From positions 11,254,501-11,318,500 of the forward strand of contig JAEOAD010000024.1 in NCBI GenBank assembly GCA_036365145.1: a stretch of 64,000 nucleotides of DNA. Reading direction: 5' to 3'. The position numbers and the translations under genes are program-made. Positions within the stretch are counted from its first letter, which is position 1, and each line of letters begins with the position of its first letter. This DNA comes from Orientallactaga sibirica (taxonomy: Eukaryota; Chordata; Mammalia; Rodentia; Dipodidae). Positions 11,893 to 24,800 of the stretch are shown here, one piece after another. The notes beneath the pieces were generated by a model. That model was not told where the DNA came from and did not search any database. It saw only the letters and a list, made by a program, of their open reading frames with translations.

Positions 11893-11970
11893 TGAAGATG
11901 TGCCTCAGTTGTGACAGAATGCTTGACTAGCAAGTTAGAGATTCTGGGTTTAATTACTGATTCTACAATA
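11893..11970 (+). repeat. ID-like SINE remnant
   Basis: 'gatgtgcctcagttgtgaca' and 'gaatgcttgactagcaagtt' followed by 'gattctgggtttaattactg' give the box A / box B spacing of the ID SINE, with many substitutions. Confidence 0.55.
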
Positions 11971-11984
11971 ATGATAATAATATT

Positions 11985-12338
11985 TGTCATAGATAGTTAC
12001 AGCTTGCAGGGATGAACTTCCAAACTAGACACAATATATAAGAATAAACGTTATTTGAAGCACACAAATCCAGGGGAAGTTCCATAATGTGGAAGAAGCT
12101 GGCCCCTTCATAGGTCTACACCAGCACCACAACCAAGCACACTCCAGGAACCCCGGGCAGAGCTCAGACACGTTGCATTCCTTTAGACTGTAGTTCCATA
12201 CCTGCCCCCAAGCACACCTTAGGGCTGGACCCTAGAATCCACTCACAGTGACAGGTCCTCCAGCAAGGCTGGAAATCTAAGTTGTAAGCTTTTAGAAACT
12301 GCTGAATCTATTGGGGGATAAGCATTCAAACTACCACA
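11985..12338 (-). mobile_element. Solo LTR, ERVL/MaLR type, with target duplication
   Basis: On the minus strand it begins 'tgtggtagtttgaatgctta' and ends 'aactatctatgaca'. A 5-bp target duplication ATATT flanks it (11980-11984 and 12339-12343), the length expected for ERVL elements. It shares 'ccattatggaacttcccctg' (minus strand) with the LTRs at 1246, 32679 and 37574. No internal sequence remains. Confidence 0.87.
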
Positions 12339-12343
12339 ATATT

Positions 12344-15110
12344 CATTTTCATATGACAATATGTTATTTTAAGCTATATATCATACTTAATCAACATAGT
12401 AAAATAGAGAGTAACAGAACATAATATATTTTCCATTGGTAATGCCTTTTGAATGCAACCAGAGATTATAGTATTAAGGTATTTTTTAAAATTTCATTTC
12501 TTTGAACCAACTAAAACTAATAACTTTATATTTTTATGTCTGGATTTGTACATATTTGTCAGAATACTTTGCAAGGATTATTGAGTGAAGTGACTAGTCA
12601 GTGGAGGGTCATCTTTACATTCTCACTTTGAGACAAGTTGTTGGAAGGATTTTACAGACTGATCACCTGATGTAGCCGATTTGGCAGGGAGACAGTCAAT
12701 GAGGACTAGTCATGTACTCATTTACATATATAATAGACATATTTTTCATTCTCAATATGAAATAGTTAATATATAAATGCCACATTCTCATGTTTACATA
12801 ACACAAACATATTTACAAAATGTTGCACACTTACTCAGAATAAAATAAAAGAAAGAATCTTTTAGTGACATTTTCAAAGTCAACTACTTTTAAGTGTTTT
12901 TAGTTGTCTATTTGTTACCACCATAAAACCAAATTCCAGTCTCATAAATGTACTTCTTTGAATTTAGTCACTGGATAACAAAAAGTTCAGAATTTAGTAG
13001 ATTTGCATCACTCCCACCTTTGTTCTTCTCATTCATTTTAAGGTTCAGAAGTAGAATGGAATTTTGTGATGTTTACCTTTGAATAATATGTCCAAAATGT
13101 ATCTTCCATTCTCTTTAAAACTTTAGCAAAGTTAGAGTATCTATTGAAACTATTTATTGATCATTTTCACTATTTCTAGCATATTCGTAGTATCTCTGTA
13201 TGGTAGATTTTTTTCTAGTTTAAGGGTATATTCCTAGTTCTCTAGTAAGAATATCATAAAAAAATAAAAATAACTCCTGCTCCTAAAGAATTTGAACTTA
13301 TTATCAAAATATGGCCATTTTGAGTATTTGATAAAATATCTAACTGTTTGACAAGACCCCTCCACTCTGTTCATTGATTTTTGAAAACCTACCTTGAAGG
13401 CTCTGTCACTTTATTGGTGAATGGGATAATAACCTATACATGCCTGATTTATTTAACGATGACTCAAGTCTCCTCAATGTAGATTTCCAAACTGTTCTGT
13501 ATACATTTTCATATCAAGAACTATTTCCTGCAAATTTCACTCAATGCTACTTTTCTTGCATCAGCATCTAAATTCTTGACTCACAAAGGCATTCTCATCC
13601 CTTTTGATACATATCTGAGCTCTAATTTTGCAAGAACTGAAAATAATGGCTTAGTATTTTTATGACAAGTTTCCAGTTGTTAGAAGGAAAGGTTAGAAGG
13701 AAACGAGACTCTGCTCCTTGAAAAGTCCATGGGGCTTTTTGGTCAGAGTCAAGACTCTTTCTGTAAATTAAAGTTTACTTTATTTTTAAATCAGAAAACA
13801 TCTGATTGTTCTCATCATAAAATATCCATGAATTTTCTTTGTATCTCATCAAATTCTGTCAGATTGATGTTGTTTCAACAAATAGTTTATTTGGACTGTT
13901 TACTTTTTTCAAAAAGTATAGTCCCTAAATAGGGAGTCCTGTCCTTATTTAGCACTTAAACGAAACATGTAAGCATAGTGCATTAAATATGCAGATGTCT
14001 GATCCTAACCCAGATCTGCCAAGTCAGACTTCACCAGAACCTTAGTTGATGTGTTTGCATGGTCTATTCTAAGAGACCCTGAATAATACATACACTAACA
14101 ACCTAATGAAAGTAAGGGAATCTTGATGTGTGAGAAATGAATATGACTGATTATTCTCTAAGAACTCTCAATGTTTTGCCATTGTACTAATTCAGTTGTA
14201 TTATAAATGCACAGGAAGAATCCCACACATATATACTCCTGTTCTTAGAACATTCAATTCTATATTATTATACAGAAAACTTCCTGCTATACTTATATAA
14301 GTGGAAATTAGAGTAACTGTTATACAGAGTAAAATGAATTCTGGCTCTAGCATTTTATTTGTGAGGTAGTTTCTGTAAGTCAACAATAACATGTCATCCT
14401 TTTCTAATATTAGTATATTCTGTCATTTTGTTCCACTTACTGTCAGATTGCTTTAGGGTTCTTTGAGTACACAGAAGCCAGTTAAAGAAATGAATGGCCA
14501 TTGTTAAGAAATAATTGACATAATAACACACCTTTCCTACTCTTCTGTGCAGAAAACAAGAAATATCAATAGTTATGTCATTTTGCCTTCAATTCTTCTG
14601 TATTTTTAATGGAGTGCAAACATGTATAGCTGGTTTCTCACACATATTAAGAAAAAAGGAAAACATTTTTAAAAGGTGTGAACACAGTACTCAATATTAA
14701 AGCATATGTAGCATTTTCTTATTATTCCTTCAAATTTACTGCCTAAATATGTACCCATCTTAAACTATTTTAAACTTACTCTGAGAAAAAAGTAATGTGG
14801 CATGGCAATATATATGTATATGTATATGTATGTATGTATGTATGCTCATATATATATGATGTTGGATATGAGGTATAAACATGAAAAATAGTGTAAGGTA
14901 AAGTAATATACACACTATTAAAGATGTAAAGTGTATATCATGGGGAAAAGTAACACTAGGAAAGATGACAGTAAATTATTGGGGTGATTTTCCTAGAAAG
15001 TTACACAAAGTGTATTGGATAAAAGATTTTAGAATCATATATTAGATAAGACCAAAAAAAAGTAAGCAAAAACTTACTATATGCAATATGGTTAAAAAAA
15101 GTTAAGTACA
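12344..15110. other. AT-rich unique-looking sequence
   Basis: No transposon or gene could be recognised over about 2.7 kb. A degenerate TATG/TA repeat lies at about 14808-14856. The frames at 13729-13932 and 14201-14392 have no motif and ordinary intergenic composition. Confidence 0.45.
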
Positions 15111-15257
15111 GAGCCTGGAGAGATGGCTTAGCTGTTAAGGCATTGGCCTGCAAAGCCAAAGGATCCTGGTTCAACTCTCTAGGACCACAGTAAGCCAGAT
15201 GCACAAGGGGGCATGCATCTGGAGTTCATTTGCAATGACTGGAGGCCGTCATGCGCC

Positions 15258-15296
<39 letters not shown>

Positions 15297-15337
15297 CTCT
15301 CTCAAATAAATTAATAAAATATGTTTAAAATGTTTTT
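15111..15337 (+). repeat. tRNA-derived SINE with long (CT)n
   Basis: The head 'gagcctggagagatggctta' and the body 'gccagatgcacaagggggca' are followed by an uninterrupted (CT)n at about 15260-15293. Imperfect target duplications 'aaaaagttaagtaca' and 'aaaaagtcaaggaca' flank it. Confidence 0.9.
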
Positions 15338-15354
15338 TAAAAAGTCAAGGACAA

Positions 15355-15730
15355 AGTCATTAAAAACTTTGTGGGAAAAGAGCCTATTCAACAAATGGTG
15401 CTGACAAAATTCAATATCTACCTAGCAAAATTGAATGCAATTATAATCACATCTCTCATCTACACAAAAATCAACTCATAATGTACTATAAATCTTTATG
15501 CAAAACAAGAAATACTAAAGATACTAGAGGAAAACATAGACACCCTTCACTGTTTGTAGGAGAAATGGAACAGCTATTATAGAAGTCAGTGTCAGAGAGC
15601 CTCCAAAAGCTAAAAATCAAAGTACCATGTGATCCAGCTATATTACACCTTGGTATAAACCTACAGTTCTCTATACTCTATTACAGAGACACTTGTGCAT
15701 ACACATTCATTCCACTGCTGTACAGCTGTA
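15355..15730 (+). mobile_element. L1 ORF2 fragment (old)
   Basis: Phrases such as 'caacaaatggtgctgacaaa', 'tcaactcataatgtactata' and 'ccatgtgatccagctatatt' correspond to the 3' third of mammalian L1 ORF2 (Cys-rich region and beyond). The reading frame is destroyed. Both ends are truncated, and the SINE at 15111 sits directly upstream. Confidence 0.75.
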
Positions 15731-16199
15731 AGCCCTTTTTCCTTTTCTAATCAGCACATTATTCAGCATTGCATCCCTTCCCTACAAATTTGAGTTTTAA
15801 ATATTTAATTTTGCTTAAACTCCATTATAAACAAAGGGATCCTCCAAGTGTGGCGATTATTATCCATTCTTAACACACATTTCCTACTTTATAGTGCACT
15901 TGGTTTCACTTATTGTTCTGTACAATAGTCGTTCCATTAACATTGAACATGTGCACATTCCATTCACCTTCCAGAACAATCACAGCTGTTTTTCATCTCC
16001 CCAACAAGTAAGCAGAAGTGGTGGTAAATCTTAGTGCTTTTAATTATGAAGCAGGTTTTTCCCATAATGAAAGAATACATATAAAAAGAGAAATTATTTA
16101 TTAAATTTTTAGATATTTTATCTGTTATGTGTGGGCTACAATGGAGAAAAACAAAGATATATATGCATAGATATATTTGTAAAATATTTTCCCTAACAA

Positions 16200-16570
16200 A
16201 GCATGTTCTTTCATGTTTAAGTGTGTTGTGTGTGCATATGTGTCTTCATTTCACTCAGGTGGAGGTGTGTGGGGACACTTCCTCATTTGTTCATGTGCAT
16301 GTAATGTCAGAGGTCAATGATTTATGTCTTCCTCAAATGCTCATCATCTTATTTGTTGAGACCAAGTCCCTCATTGAACCCATAACTCAAGAGTTCAGCC
16401 AGAATAGATAGCCATTTTGTTTTGGGTATCTGCCTGATTTTTCTTCCTGAGTGTTAAGATTTCAGGCAAACTTCACCATACCAGCATTTATGTGGGTATT
16501 GAAGATCTGAATTCATGTGCTCACATTAGTGTAGCATGGGATGTATTGACAGATCCATCATTCCAGCCCA
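16200..16570 (-). repeat. B4-like composite SINE (diverged)
   Basis: Read on the minus strand, the right part has a tRNA-like head region and the left part has the B4 tail signature, 'gaagacataaatcattgacc' then 'tctgacattacatgcacatg'. The middle is B1-like but very decayed. The assignment rests on block order only. Confidence 0.5.
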
Positions 16571-16599
16571 TTGCTTTATTTCTTTTTTTATGTTTTTCA

Positions 16600-17960
16600 T
16601 CTGATAAAGCCTTTGTTTTGTATGATAATTCATCTATTTACAATAATATAGTAATGAATTTATTTTATAATTACTTATGGACATACTCAGTATGTAAACA
16701 GCACATGTTGGTTCCATCCTTTCCCTCATCCCTTTCCCCCTCCAAAGGGACCCTTCTTGTTGTGGATGCAAGTCATCCTCATGGGGATTGTGGATTGTGC
16801 ATTGTGGGGGCAGCTGTCCGTTACATGGAGAAGTAATGTCTGTGTGCATAAAGTCCCAACTTGTGGCTCTAACAATCTTTCCACTTCCTCTTCTGCAAAA
16901 TTCTCTGATCCATGTTGGGTGCCTTTTAAGTCTACTTCAGTGATGAGCTCTTAGGAGGCTCTGGATCTCTGTTTTGGTAGGTATTGAGTGTCCTAAATGT
17001 CTATCTTCTTCACCCTTGTGCTGGTATCAGGTTCACTGAGAAAGCAGTACTCTTGCTCATTTCCCTAGTTCCTCTATGGTTTTAGCTGGGGCCAGAGTGA
17101 AGTGCTGTGGGTCATTTCTCTATTCAGGTCCTGCTTCCATCTGAAAAAGAGAAACAGATTCTCCAACGGAGAGTGAAGTCAACACAGGTTAAATGGGATA
17201 ACCATTATTAGTTTAGAGAGAAGTTAATGGGTGTAGACTCTCTTGTATACCAAGATTAGTGGGAGCTTGATATTGGAAAGCAAACTCACTATCTGAATGT
17301 GATTCTGACTTGTTTTGTTTCCCAGTTCCAGATATGGGTTCCTTTCCACTGAGCAGATCTGTTAACTAATCCAAGACCAGTTGATTAAACACCATGGCTA
17401 TGTTCCACTATTGTTTTTGTGAGAGCATAATGTCAGGTTGTTTGCTTCTCAGTGGCTTAGATCTTGAGTTGCTAGGACAGATGTTGGCCACTTTACCTCA
17501 GTAGCTCATGTAGCACTTTCTAGCACAATATGGGCTATCTGGGGACTGGCTCTCTTCCAGATTCCAGCCAGATATCTCCATGTTCTATATCAACAGCATA
17601 TGGTAGCTTTAGCAGCAGCGTCTTGACATTAACCTCTGGTGGTAATCAATTGCTCTGACTGAGGTCGGTCTTATTTTGGGAAACCTTGTCGGTCTCTCAT
17701 CAATAGCCCATTGTAGGTTCAGTTTGTGTTCACCCCATTGTTTCTCTTCCCCTCAAACCTTACCCTCCCTATTGTCCAGGCCTCCAGATGCCTATTAGTT
17801 ATGTTGGCATCTTGGGCTGATCCAGGGTATGAGCTACAAATGAGTGAGACCATATGACAATTCTCTTTCTGTGATTCTGTGAGTTTGCCGAGTATGATCT
17901 GTTCCAATTTGACCATTTTTCTACAAGTTTCATTGTGTGTGTCATTTTTTTCTAACTGTT
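16600..17960 (-). mobile_element. L1 3' end (end of ORF2 plus 3' UTR)
   Basis: The minus strand carries the last codons of ORF2 (frame at 17719-17916, including 'KLEQIILGKLTESQKENC') followed by an L1 3' UTR of about 1.1 kb. The same phrases occur in the L1 copies at 18340, 30370, 31975 and 55504, for example 'ccccagctaaaaccatagag' (minus strand). The polyA end is at the left, near 16560-16640, where the plus strand is T-rich. It is 5'-truncated and lies head-to-head with the plus-strand L1 that starts near 18340. Confidence 0.85.
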
Positions 17961-17984
17961 CTTAACAATGGCTCTTACACTGAA

Positions 17985-18135
17985 TGTATAGTACACCAAT
18001 ACAACTAGATTAGCTGGCCAGCAAGCCCTATGGATATCCCATGTTGGCTGTTACATGGGTTCCAAGCATTCAAACTTAGGCCTCCATACATATACAGCAA
18101 ACAGTCAGCCCACAAGTTTATTTCCCTAGCCAACC
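17985..18135 (-). repeat. Possible B4/RSINE fragment
   Basis: 'gctggccagcaagccctatg' with a following 'catgggttccaagcattcaa' looks like the reverse of the B4 middle and head. The copy is short and decayed. Confidence 0.35.
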
Positions 18136-18339
18136 TGGTAGTTTTGAATATTCATTATATCTAGACTAGTGTTGAATACTCAAATCAAATAAAATTATCC
18201 TTTCCAGCAATAAACTTAAAATCTAGATGTTTTGAAGAGAACACATTTATGAATAACTAATGTAGAAATTAATAAAGTTAAAAAGTGTTCATTGATAACA
18301 TAATTGAAAATCATGACAAGAGGCACTTTCAAATAATTA

Positions 18340-20335
18340 GAACAAATTTTCTACCATACCACCTTACCCCAGTAAGGATGGCTAACATTAAAAAAAAAAA
18401 AAAAAAATGAAAACAAAAGCTGGTGAGGCTGTGGAGAAATAGGAACAAACTTTCACTGTTGGTGAGAATGTAAAATGGTTCCATCATTATGGAAAGCTAT
18501 ATGGAGACTCCTGAAAAGGATGTCTATAGACCTACCAACAAACCCAGTTATTCCGTTACTGGGCATTTACCCTAAAGGCCCAAGCCTCAGATTAGAGAGA
18601 TATGCTCAACTATATTTATAGCTGCTCAATTCATAATAGCTTAGAGCTGGAATCAATGCAGATGTCCATCATTAGATGAATGGATAACAATGATGTGGTA
18701 TATCTATACTATGGAACTCTACATAGCAGCCAGGAAAGAAGAAATAATGAAATTTAAAAAAACAATGGTCAAACATGGAACAGATCATCCTCAGTGAGCT
18801 CACCCAATCACAAAAAGATAATTGTCGCATGGTCTCATTCATTTGTGGCTCCTAAACTGAATCCACCTGAGATGCTGCCAAACCTAATAAGTACCCTGAG
18901 GACCAGACAATAGGGAGGGTGGTAGGGTAAGGGTGAGAGGGAGTGAGAGGGTGGGAGGGAGGGTAACAGGGGAGCACAAATAGGGACCCAAAGGAAATGG
19001 TACTATAAAACACTATATGCTGAACAACAGGCTAAAACATTGGTCCTTCAGCAGGCCCACAGAGGGAACACCTGAACCACAGGGAATTGGAGAGAACATC
19101 ATGAAGACCAACCTTAAACTTTTCCTGTTTCTTTCTCTCCCTATCCCTCTCGCTCACTCTCTCTCTCTCCCTCTCCTCTTTATACTCACTTTCTCTTTTA
19201 TATTACCTATCTTTGTCTTCCTCCACCTTCCTTGGCACTGACTTATAACTCCCAGTACCAGCACAGGGTTAACTTTCACAATGAGCTGTTGATCCGAGAA
19301 ACCTATGAGGTTTCCCAAAAAAGACAGATTTCTGTAAGAGTTCTTGATGACCCACCAAAGGTTAAGGGTAAGACCCTACTGTTGAAGACAGCATATGTGG
19401 GTGAAACAAAACATGGAGAGACCTGGTCAGAATCTGGAAGAGGGTCAGTCCCCAGATAGTTAGCTAGCCTAGTGCCAGAGGGTGCTGCATGAGTGACTGG
19501 GGAAAATGACCAACATCTGTCCAAACAACTCACAGTTTAAGCTACCCAGCAGGAAACAACATGACACAATGCTCAAACAAGTGCAGTAGTGGCACACAGC
19601 CATGGTGGGTAACCAACCTCTCTTAATTTGACTAATAGATACACTCACTGCATTGGAATTGATTGCTAGAACTGGGAAATAAGTCAAAACAATGTACAAA
19701 AAATGAGCCCAGTCTCCAAGATCAAGCTACCACCAAATGTGGGCTAGAAGAAGGCCTACACATATAACATTCCCTATAAAATAACTATGGCTATTCCATC
19801 TATCTACTACTAACTTCTCTATCTCTGTGGGAGAATTTGCTTATCTTTTTTAGATGGACAATGATCCTGAAGGAAGGATCAGCCTATCACACTTCACCAG
19901 GGCCCCAGCTGAAACCATAGAGTAATGTGGGAAAAGGGCAAGAGTACAGCTTTCTTAGTGAACACGACATCAGAAAAAGGCTGAAGGAGAAAAACAAAGA
20001 GAATATCCAACTCCTACTAAGCCAGATATACAGAGACACAGAGGCTCCCAAAACCTCACCACTGAAGTAGAACTTAAAAATGATCCCAATGTGGCTCAGG
20101 GGAAATTCATGGAAGAGGAGGCAGAAAGGATGTTAGAGCCACAAGTTGGGTAATTATGCAAAGTCTTGGCCTATCCCCCATAATTTTTGACTACCCCCCC
20201 AGTGCAAGACCCACATTCCCCACTGATGAGGGTCCCTTTGGAGGGAGGAGGACAGGGAGGAGGATAATGGAGTCACAAATATTAGTGTAAAATTAGAATA
20301 ATATAAACAAAATAATAAATTATTAAAAATAAATA
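18340..20335 (+). mobile_element. 5'-truncated L1: ORF2 C-terminal part and full 3' UTR
   Basis: From about 18360 to 18840 the sequence encodes the C-terminal part of L1 ORF2, recognisable by 'ggtgaggctgtggagaaata', 'ttaccctaaaggcccaagcc' and 'gatgaatggataacaatgat'. The frame is closed by several changes, including a 19-base A-run at 18389-18407. ORF2 ends about 18850. It is followed by a G-rich purine tract (18901-18975), a pyrimidine tract (19130-19180) and a roughly 1.3-kb 3' UTR ending in an A-rich tail near 20335. It is the most complete 3' end of this L1 family here and a good reference for the other fragments. Confidence 0.88.
18905..18975 (+). repeat. G-rich polypurine tract of the L1 3' UTR
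   Basis: Runs such as 'gggagggtggtagggtaagg' and 'gagggtgggagggagggtaa' give many closely spaced G triplets on the plus strand. Rodent and human L1 3' UTRs are known to carry a G-rich tract able to form quadruplex DNA. Here it follows the end of ORF2 directly, as expected. Confidence 0.75.
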
Positions 20336-22101
20336 AAATGATTCAAATGTGAAAAAAAGATGAAGAATCACGTGATGGAGGACTTACAATGCTGTTAACC
20401 TGGCTTCATGAAGCTATGTGTTTTCAAAAGAATAATTTTTTTGAGTCAGTGTGAATGCCAGCTCAAATAAGTTTTTTCTCGGTGAAATCCTTCAAGTTGC
20501 ATGCTTCGTAGAGCACATTAACATCACCAAAGTGATATAAATAACTGCCACAGACCTTATCTAAAAGACATTGAAGACAGAAATGATCTTATTAACTTCA
20601 ATATATGGAAGAAATTTCTGAGATGTCATTGCAAATAAAAATAAATTTGGATTGAAAAAAAATTTTGATTTCTTCTTCTAATTTGTCAATATTATTTCTA
20701 GCAGTCTTGCTTCTACAGGTTATTAGGTATCAATGTAAATTAGACAAATTCATGTCTTATAAAAGAAAAAGAATCCATGTAGTGTAGAAACATTTATAGA
20801 GAAGTAAAATGAGGTTTACAAAGGAAGAATGGCAAAAGTGTTCACCGCTACTCAATATCATTTCTATTTCAAAAAACCAAGATATGTTCCAATCACAATG
20901 ATCTGTTTGTTTCAAAAACCAAAATTAGAGTAGGAAATAATATCCAGAAAGTTATCTTAAAGCCATTGCTTGCTGTTGAAACTTCCATGTGTTTAAAATT
21001 AAATGTGAATTAGTAATCTTCAGAGTATTAATTATATATTAAGTAAAATAGCACTGACATAATTCTGGCATGCCCACTCAAAGATTTGTATCTTGATGAT
21101 TGATGTAATTTTATTCTCCATATATTTAGGATTCATGGACAACCACCTTTAAAAAATATCAGATGAAACTGATTGATGTAATTAAACCATGAAAATGAAT
21201 GAAATTTTCTGACATATTAGGCACTAGCTCATTTAAATGAGATGACTAATTTGTAAGCTTCCAGAGTGAGATCAATTTTAGATAAGTAATTTATATTACT
21301 GAATTATATTCCAATTTATGAGGACAAAAATATTAAGTGCTATACACTCTTCTGAGGTATTGCCAAGAAATCATAGATTTCAGTGCTGAGAAGGTTAAGT
21401 GCATAAATATGTAATGACCTAAACTAATAAGCCAATTTTTAATGCAATAAAAATAAATGATATGCTCAAAGCAGTGACAATTGCTAATTTATGAACTATT
21501 AAACTTTACCAGGAGGGCCAGGTGTTGCCAGACATACTCTTCTAATGAACAAAGTGTTTTGGGAGGCCAATGATATAGCAAGAATTTATTTATAATTAAG
21601 TATTCTAGTAGAATTTGAAGCAGGAATTTGAGATGTCATTTTCACTGTTAATGAACAGAGTGTGGGCTTATAGCTGAAGCAGATGATCTATTTATAACTG
21701 TTTACTAACTTAAGATCAGAAGAATGGAGATGTATACATATATGACAATTATGTAAAATAATATCTCAAGAAGAATGATTTGTCATTTTGTGAGGACACT
21801 GTTTCAATGTCTGCATAATGAAGGGTATGGTTTTCTTTCCTGCTGAAGAGAAAATGTAGAATCTATTTTGGCATGCAATATCTTTCTAGTTAGAACAAAA
21901 GTATTGTGCACCTTGTGAAACAAAGTACTCATTTCAAAACCTCCAAAGGATACAGCCAGTTTGTACAATGGCAAACTATATTTATCTCTTAGCAAGAGCT
22001 GCTGAGCACACATTTTATCTCTCAATGTTTAGCTGGAAACACCCATATAGGAATGAATATATACTGCCTGGTACTTTACTGGAGAACATATATATCACAT
22101 A

Positions 22102-22157
<56 letters not shown>

Positions 22158-22761
22158 ATAAATATCCAAGTTTGTGTTTTGAAATGTTTTATAGCAAATA
22201 TCTTTCAATTATTAATTGTCTGATTCCAAGTAATTTAATAAAAGGTTGAAATTTATACACTCTTATCTTACTATTACTTTAATGATTTAACATTTCAAAA
22301 GCAGGAAATGCCCTGCATGTTAAACAGGAATAATTACTATTCAAATATGCTTCTACTATTGTTATACAATCAATATACACAGACTTTTAGAACTTCAAAT
22401 ATTTCCACCCATTGGACAGTAAACAGTACCCCTTACAACAGCAGAGGCATATGTCTCCTTGAAGGCAGGACTTTACCAATTAACTCAAGATCGATCTGGC
22501 ATATTGTTTTTCATGGAACTTGTATTTCTGCTCATTTCATTTTTATATACTTTCCTCAAATAGAATAGTTAAGATTTCAAAGATCTAACAATAATACAGA
22601 GAAAAGAAGCTGATGACAAATTTATGAGAATGCAAGGGCTTTCTTTTTACATTAAAATGCATTTTGGTTAGTTTTGGTTTTTAACTTTTATAAAATATAG
22701 TGATATAAGAGAAACAGTTAGATTGAAAGCCACAAATCAATAAATAGCATTTTTGTCATTT
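20336..22761. other. AT-rich unique-looking sequence
   Basis: Apart from the (AT)n tract at 22110-22154, no repeat or coding region is recognised. The frames at 21804-22025 and 22308-22568 have no motif. Confidence 0.45.
22110..22154. repeat. (AT)n microsatellite
   Basis: About 22 AT dinucleotides. They are framed by copies of 'atatatcacataa' on both sides (22090-22102 and 22149-22161), so a short direct repeat brackets the tract. Confidence 0.93.
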
Positions 22762-22806
22762 TAAAAGCATTATTTATTTATTTATTTGAGAGAGAGAGAG
22801 AAAGGC

Positions 22807-22841
<35 letters not shown>

Positions 22842-22992
22842 ATAGGCACACCAGAACTTCTAGCTGCTACAAATGAACTCCAGACACATGAGCAACCTTG
22901 TGCATCTGGCTGATGGGGGTTTTGGGAAATGGAATCTGGATCCTTTGGCTCTGCAGGCAAGCATCTTAACTACTAAGCCATCTCTCCAGCCT
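22762..22992 (-). repeat. tRNA-derived SINE
   Basis: The minus strand begins 'gaggctggagagatggctta', contains 'ctccagacacatg' (plus strand) in its body, and ends with (CT)n, seen as (AG)n at 22790-22840, and a TTTA-type tail. Target duplications 'tttttgtcatttt' (22749-22761) and 'tttttgacatttt' (about 22995) flank it. Confidence 0.9.
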
Positions 22993-22994
22993 CA

Positions 22995-24189
22995 TTTTTG
23001 ACATTTTTTGAAATGTGTTATGAAACATATATTTGTGTTGTTTGACAGTAACATGGAAAAATGAGAATTCAATAGCATTCCACCATATATTCTAACTATG
23101 GTTAGTATTGGTAGTTACTTTGATTTTTCTTTGTTATAGTCTTCATAGATTCTCACAGACATATGCCATGAAATACATGTGTGAACATATGAGGAGGTGT
23201 TTATTGTACTTGAGTTATATACTGGAGAATAAAAAGTAATTCTGGTTTTAAAATAGGACTATTGTATTTCTCTGAACAATATGTTAACCAAATATTGGTG
23301 TTAATTATATTTTTATTGATTTAATTTCATCTGTAAATAATTTTATGTCTTTAAAATGTGTCTTCTATATTTATGCCTATATTTAACCACATTTATTCCA
23401 AGTATCTATTTCACTTAAGTTATTATAATAATATGGTTCTGGTTTTAACTACTAAATTTGGCATCTCATATTACAAATGTTATTATTTCACAAATGCAAA
23501 AAGGAAATAAATTACCAAGCATCCATGTTTTATATTGAAAAAATTGTAGACAAAGTCTAATTACACACAATAGAGGCTACCAGATACAGAGCTTTCATGG
23601 GCATTGAACCCCATAATTTACTTGAAAGCCCAATACATTATAAATCCATGTCACTACCATTGAATTTCTGCCATAAGTGCAAAATATTTTGAGAAAAATG
23701 AAAAAGATCACATAAAGTTCTAGTATAGTATGTAAGACCATTTGTCTTTCATTAAAAGGTCACAATTCAAGTTGCATGAACCTAAACTAGTCTATCCCAT
23801 TCCAACATATGACAGTATTACTAGATGTTTAAATAGAAAAATTAAATGAAAATACTTTTCTTAAGAAAAGTAGTAAGAAAGAGAGAGCAAATAATACATG
23901 CTTTTTAATGTGCAAAAGGCATTACCTTTGTTATACTTAACTTTATTATACTATCTAATGGTTGGTTTATAGATTATCAGTCAACAAAAGTTTATCCTTT
24001 AAATACCTTGTGTATGAATTTTCATCTTTGAAAATTTTGTTTTTGAGGGTGTAACTTCCTCTGCAGCACCCTGTATGTGGGGTGATTCTTTTTACAATGG
24101 TTAATTAATTGTTATTTAATATAGGATTACTGCAAAATTATTGACAAGTTTTACTTAGCAGACTGTGTAACTACAGAAGAAATACTACG
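22995..24189. other. AT-rich unique-looking sequence
   Basis: No gene, repeat head or tail, or RNA fold is recognised. It is strongly AT-rich with long T runs. Confidence 0.45.
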
Positions 24190-24600
24190 TTCAAGAGATA
24201 TTTATTACACCTGCCAAGGCCCAGTAAACATTACAGAGGAAGAACAGGATTAAATATGAATACTGATCTCCCAAATACCCTGAGCAACTCCACCAGGGAG
24301 ATGGCAGTAGACACTGAGGGGACTCAAAACTCCTCAAAGCAGAAAGGCAGAGGCTACTGAGAGATCAACACTAAAGGACACTTATTACATGCCCTCCAAG
24401 GCTTGGGGCACATCACAGAAGAGGGAGCAGAAAGCAGGGAAGAACCACAGGTAAGAAGACCTTCTTGAGATACTGTCCTGACCATGGGAAACAACAAGTG
24501 CATTTATGAACCCACAGTGATTATCTTAACCCCCACTGAAGAGGTCCCTCAGAGGAATGGGGACACAAAAGAAGAGACAAAGGAGGACAAACCCATGTGA
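24190..24600 (+). mobile_element. L1 3' UTR fragment
   Basis: 'gcagaaaggcagaggctact' then 'gagagatcaacactaaagga' and 'cagaagagggagcagaaagc' match the distal 3' UTR in the copies at 31975-32678 and 52945-53410. Coding sequence is absent. The end near 24600 lacks a clear polyA. Confidence 0.7.
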
Positions 24601-24765
24601 ATATCACCATTCTACAGGATTTGCATATGTTTAGGTTCCCAATAAATATTATTTACATTACATATTACCTTTGCCTTGCTTATTTAAAACTAAACTTCCA
24701 CAGAGCCTTCTTGCTTATTTGGGGAGAGTGGATGATTTTATTTATTTTATTACTTTTTACAATTT

Positions 24766-24769
<4 letters not shown>

Positions 24770-24797
<28 letters not shown>
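24770..24797 (+). repeat. (CA)n microsatellite
   Basis: Fourteen CA units follow 'tttatac'. The open frame spanning it reads as alternating H and T and is not a gene. Confidence 0.93.

Positions 24798-24800
<3 letters not shown>

Noticed and set aside
16600..20335. Twin-priming inversion of a single L1
   Set aside because: Both arms contain the 3' UTR, while twin priming inverts a 5' part relative to one 3' end.
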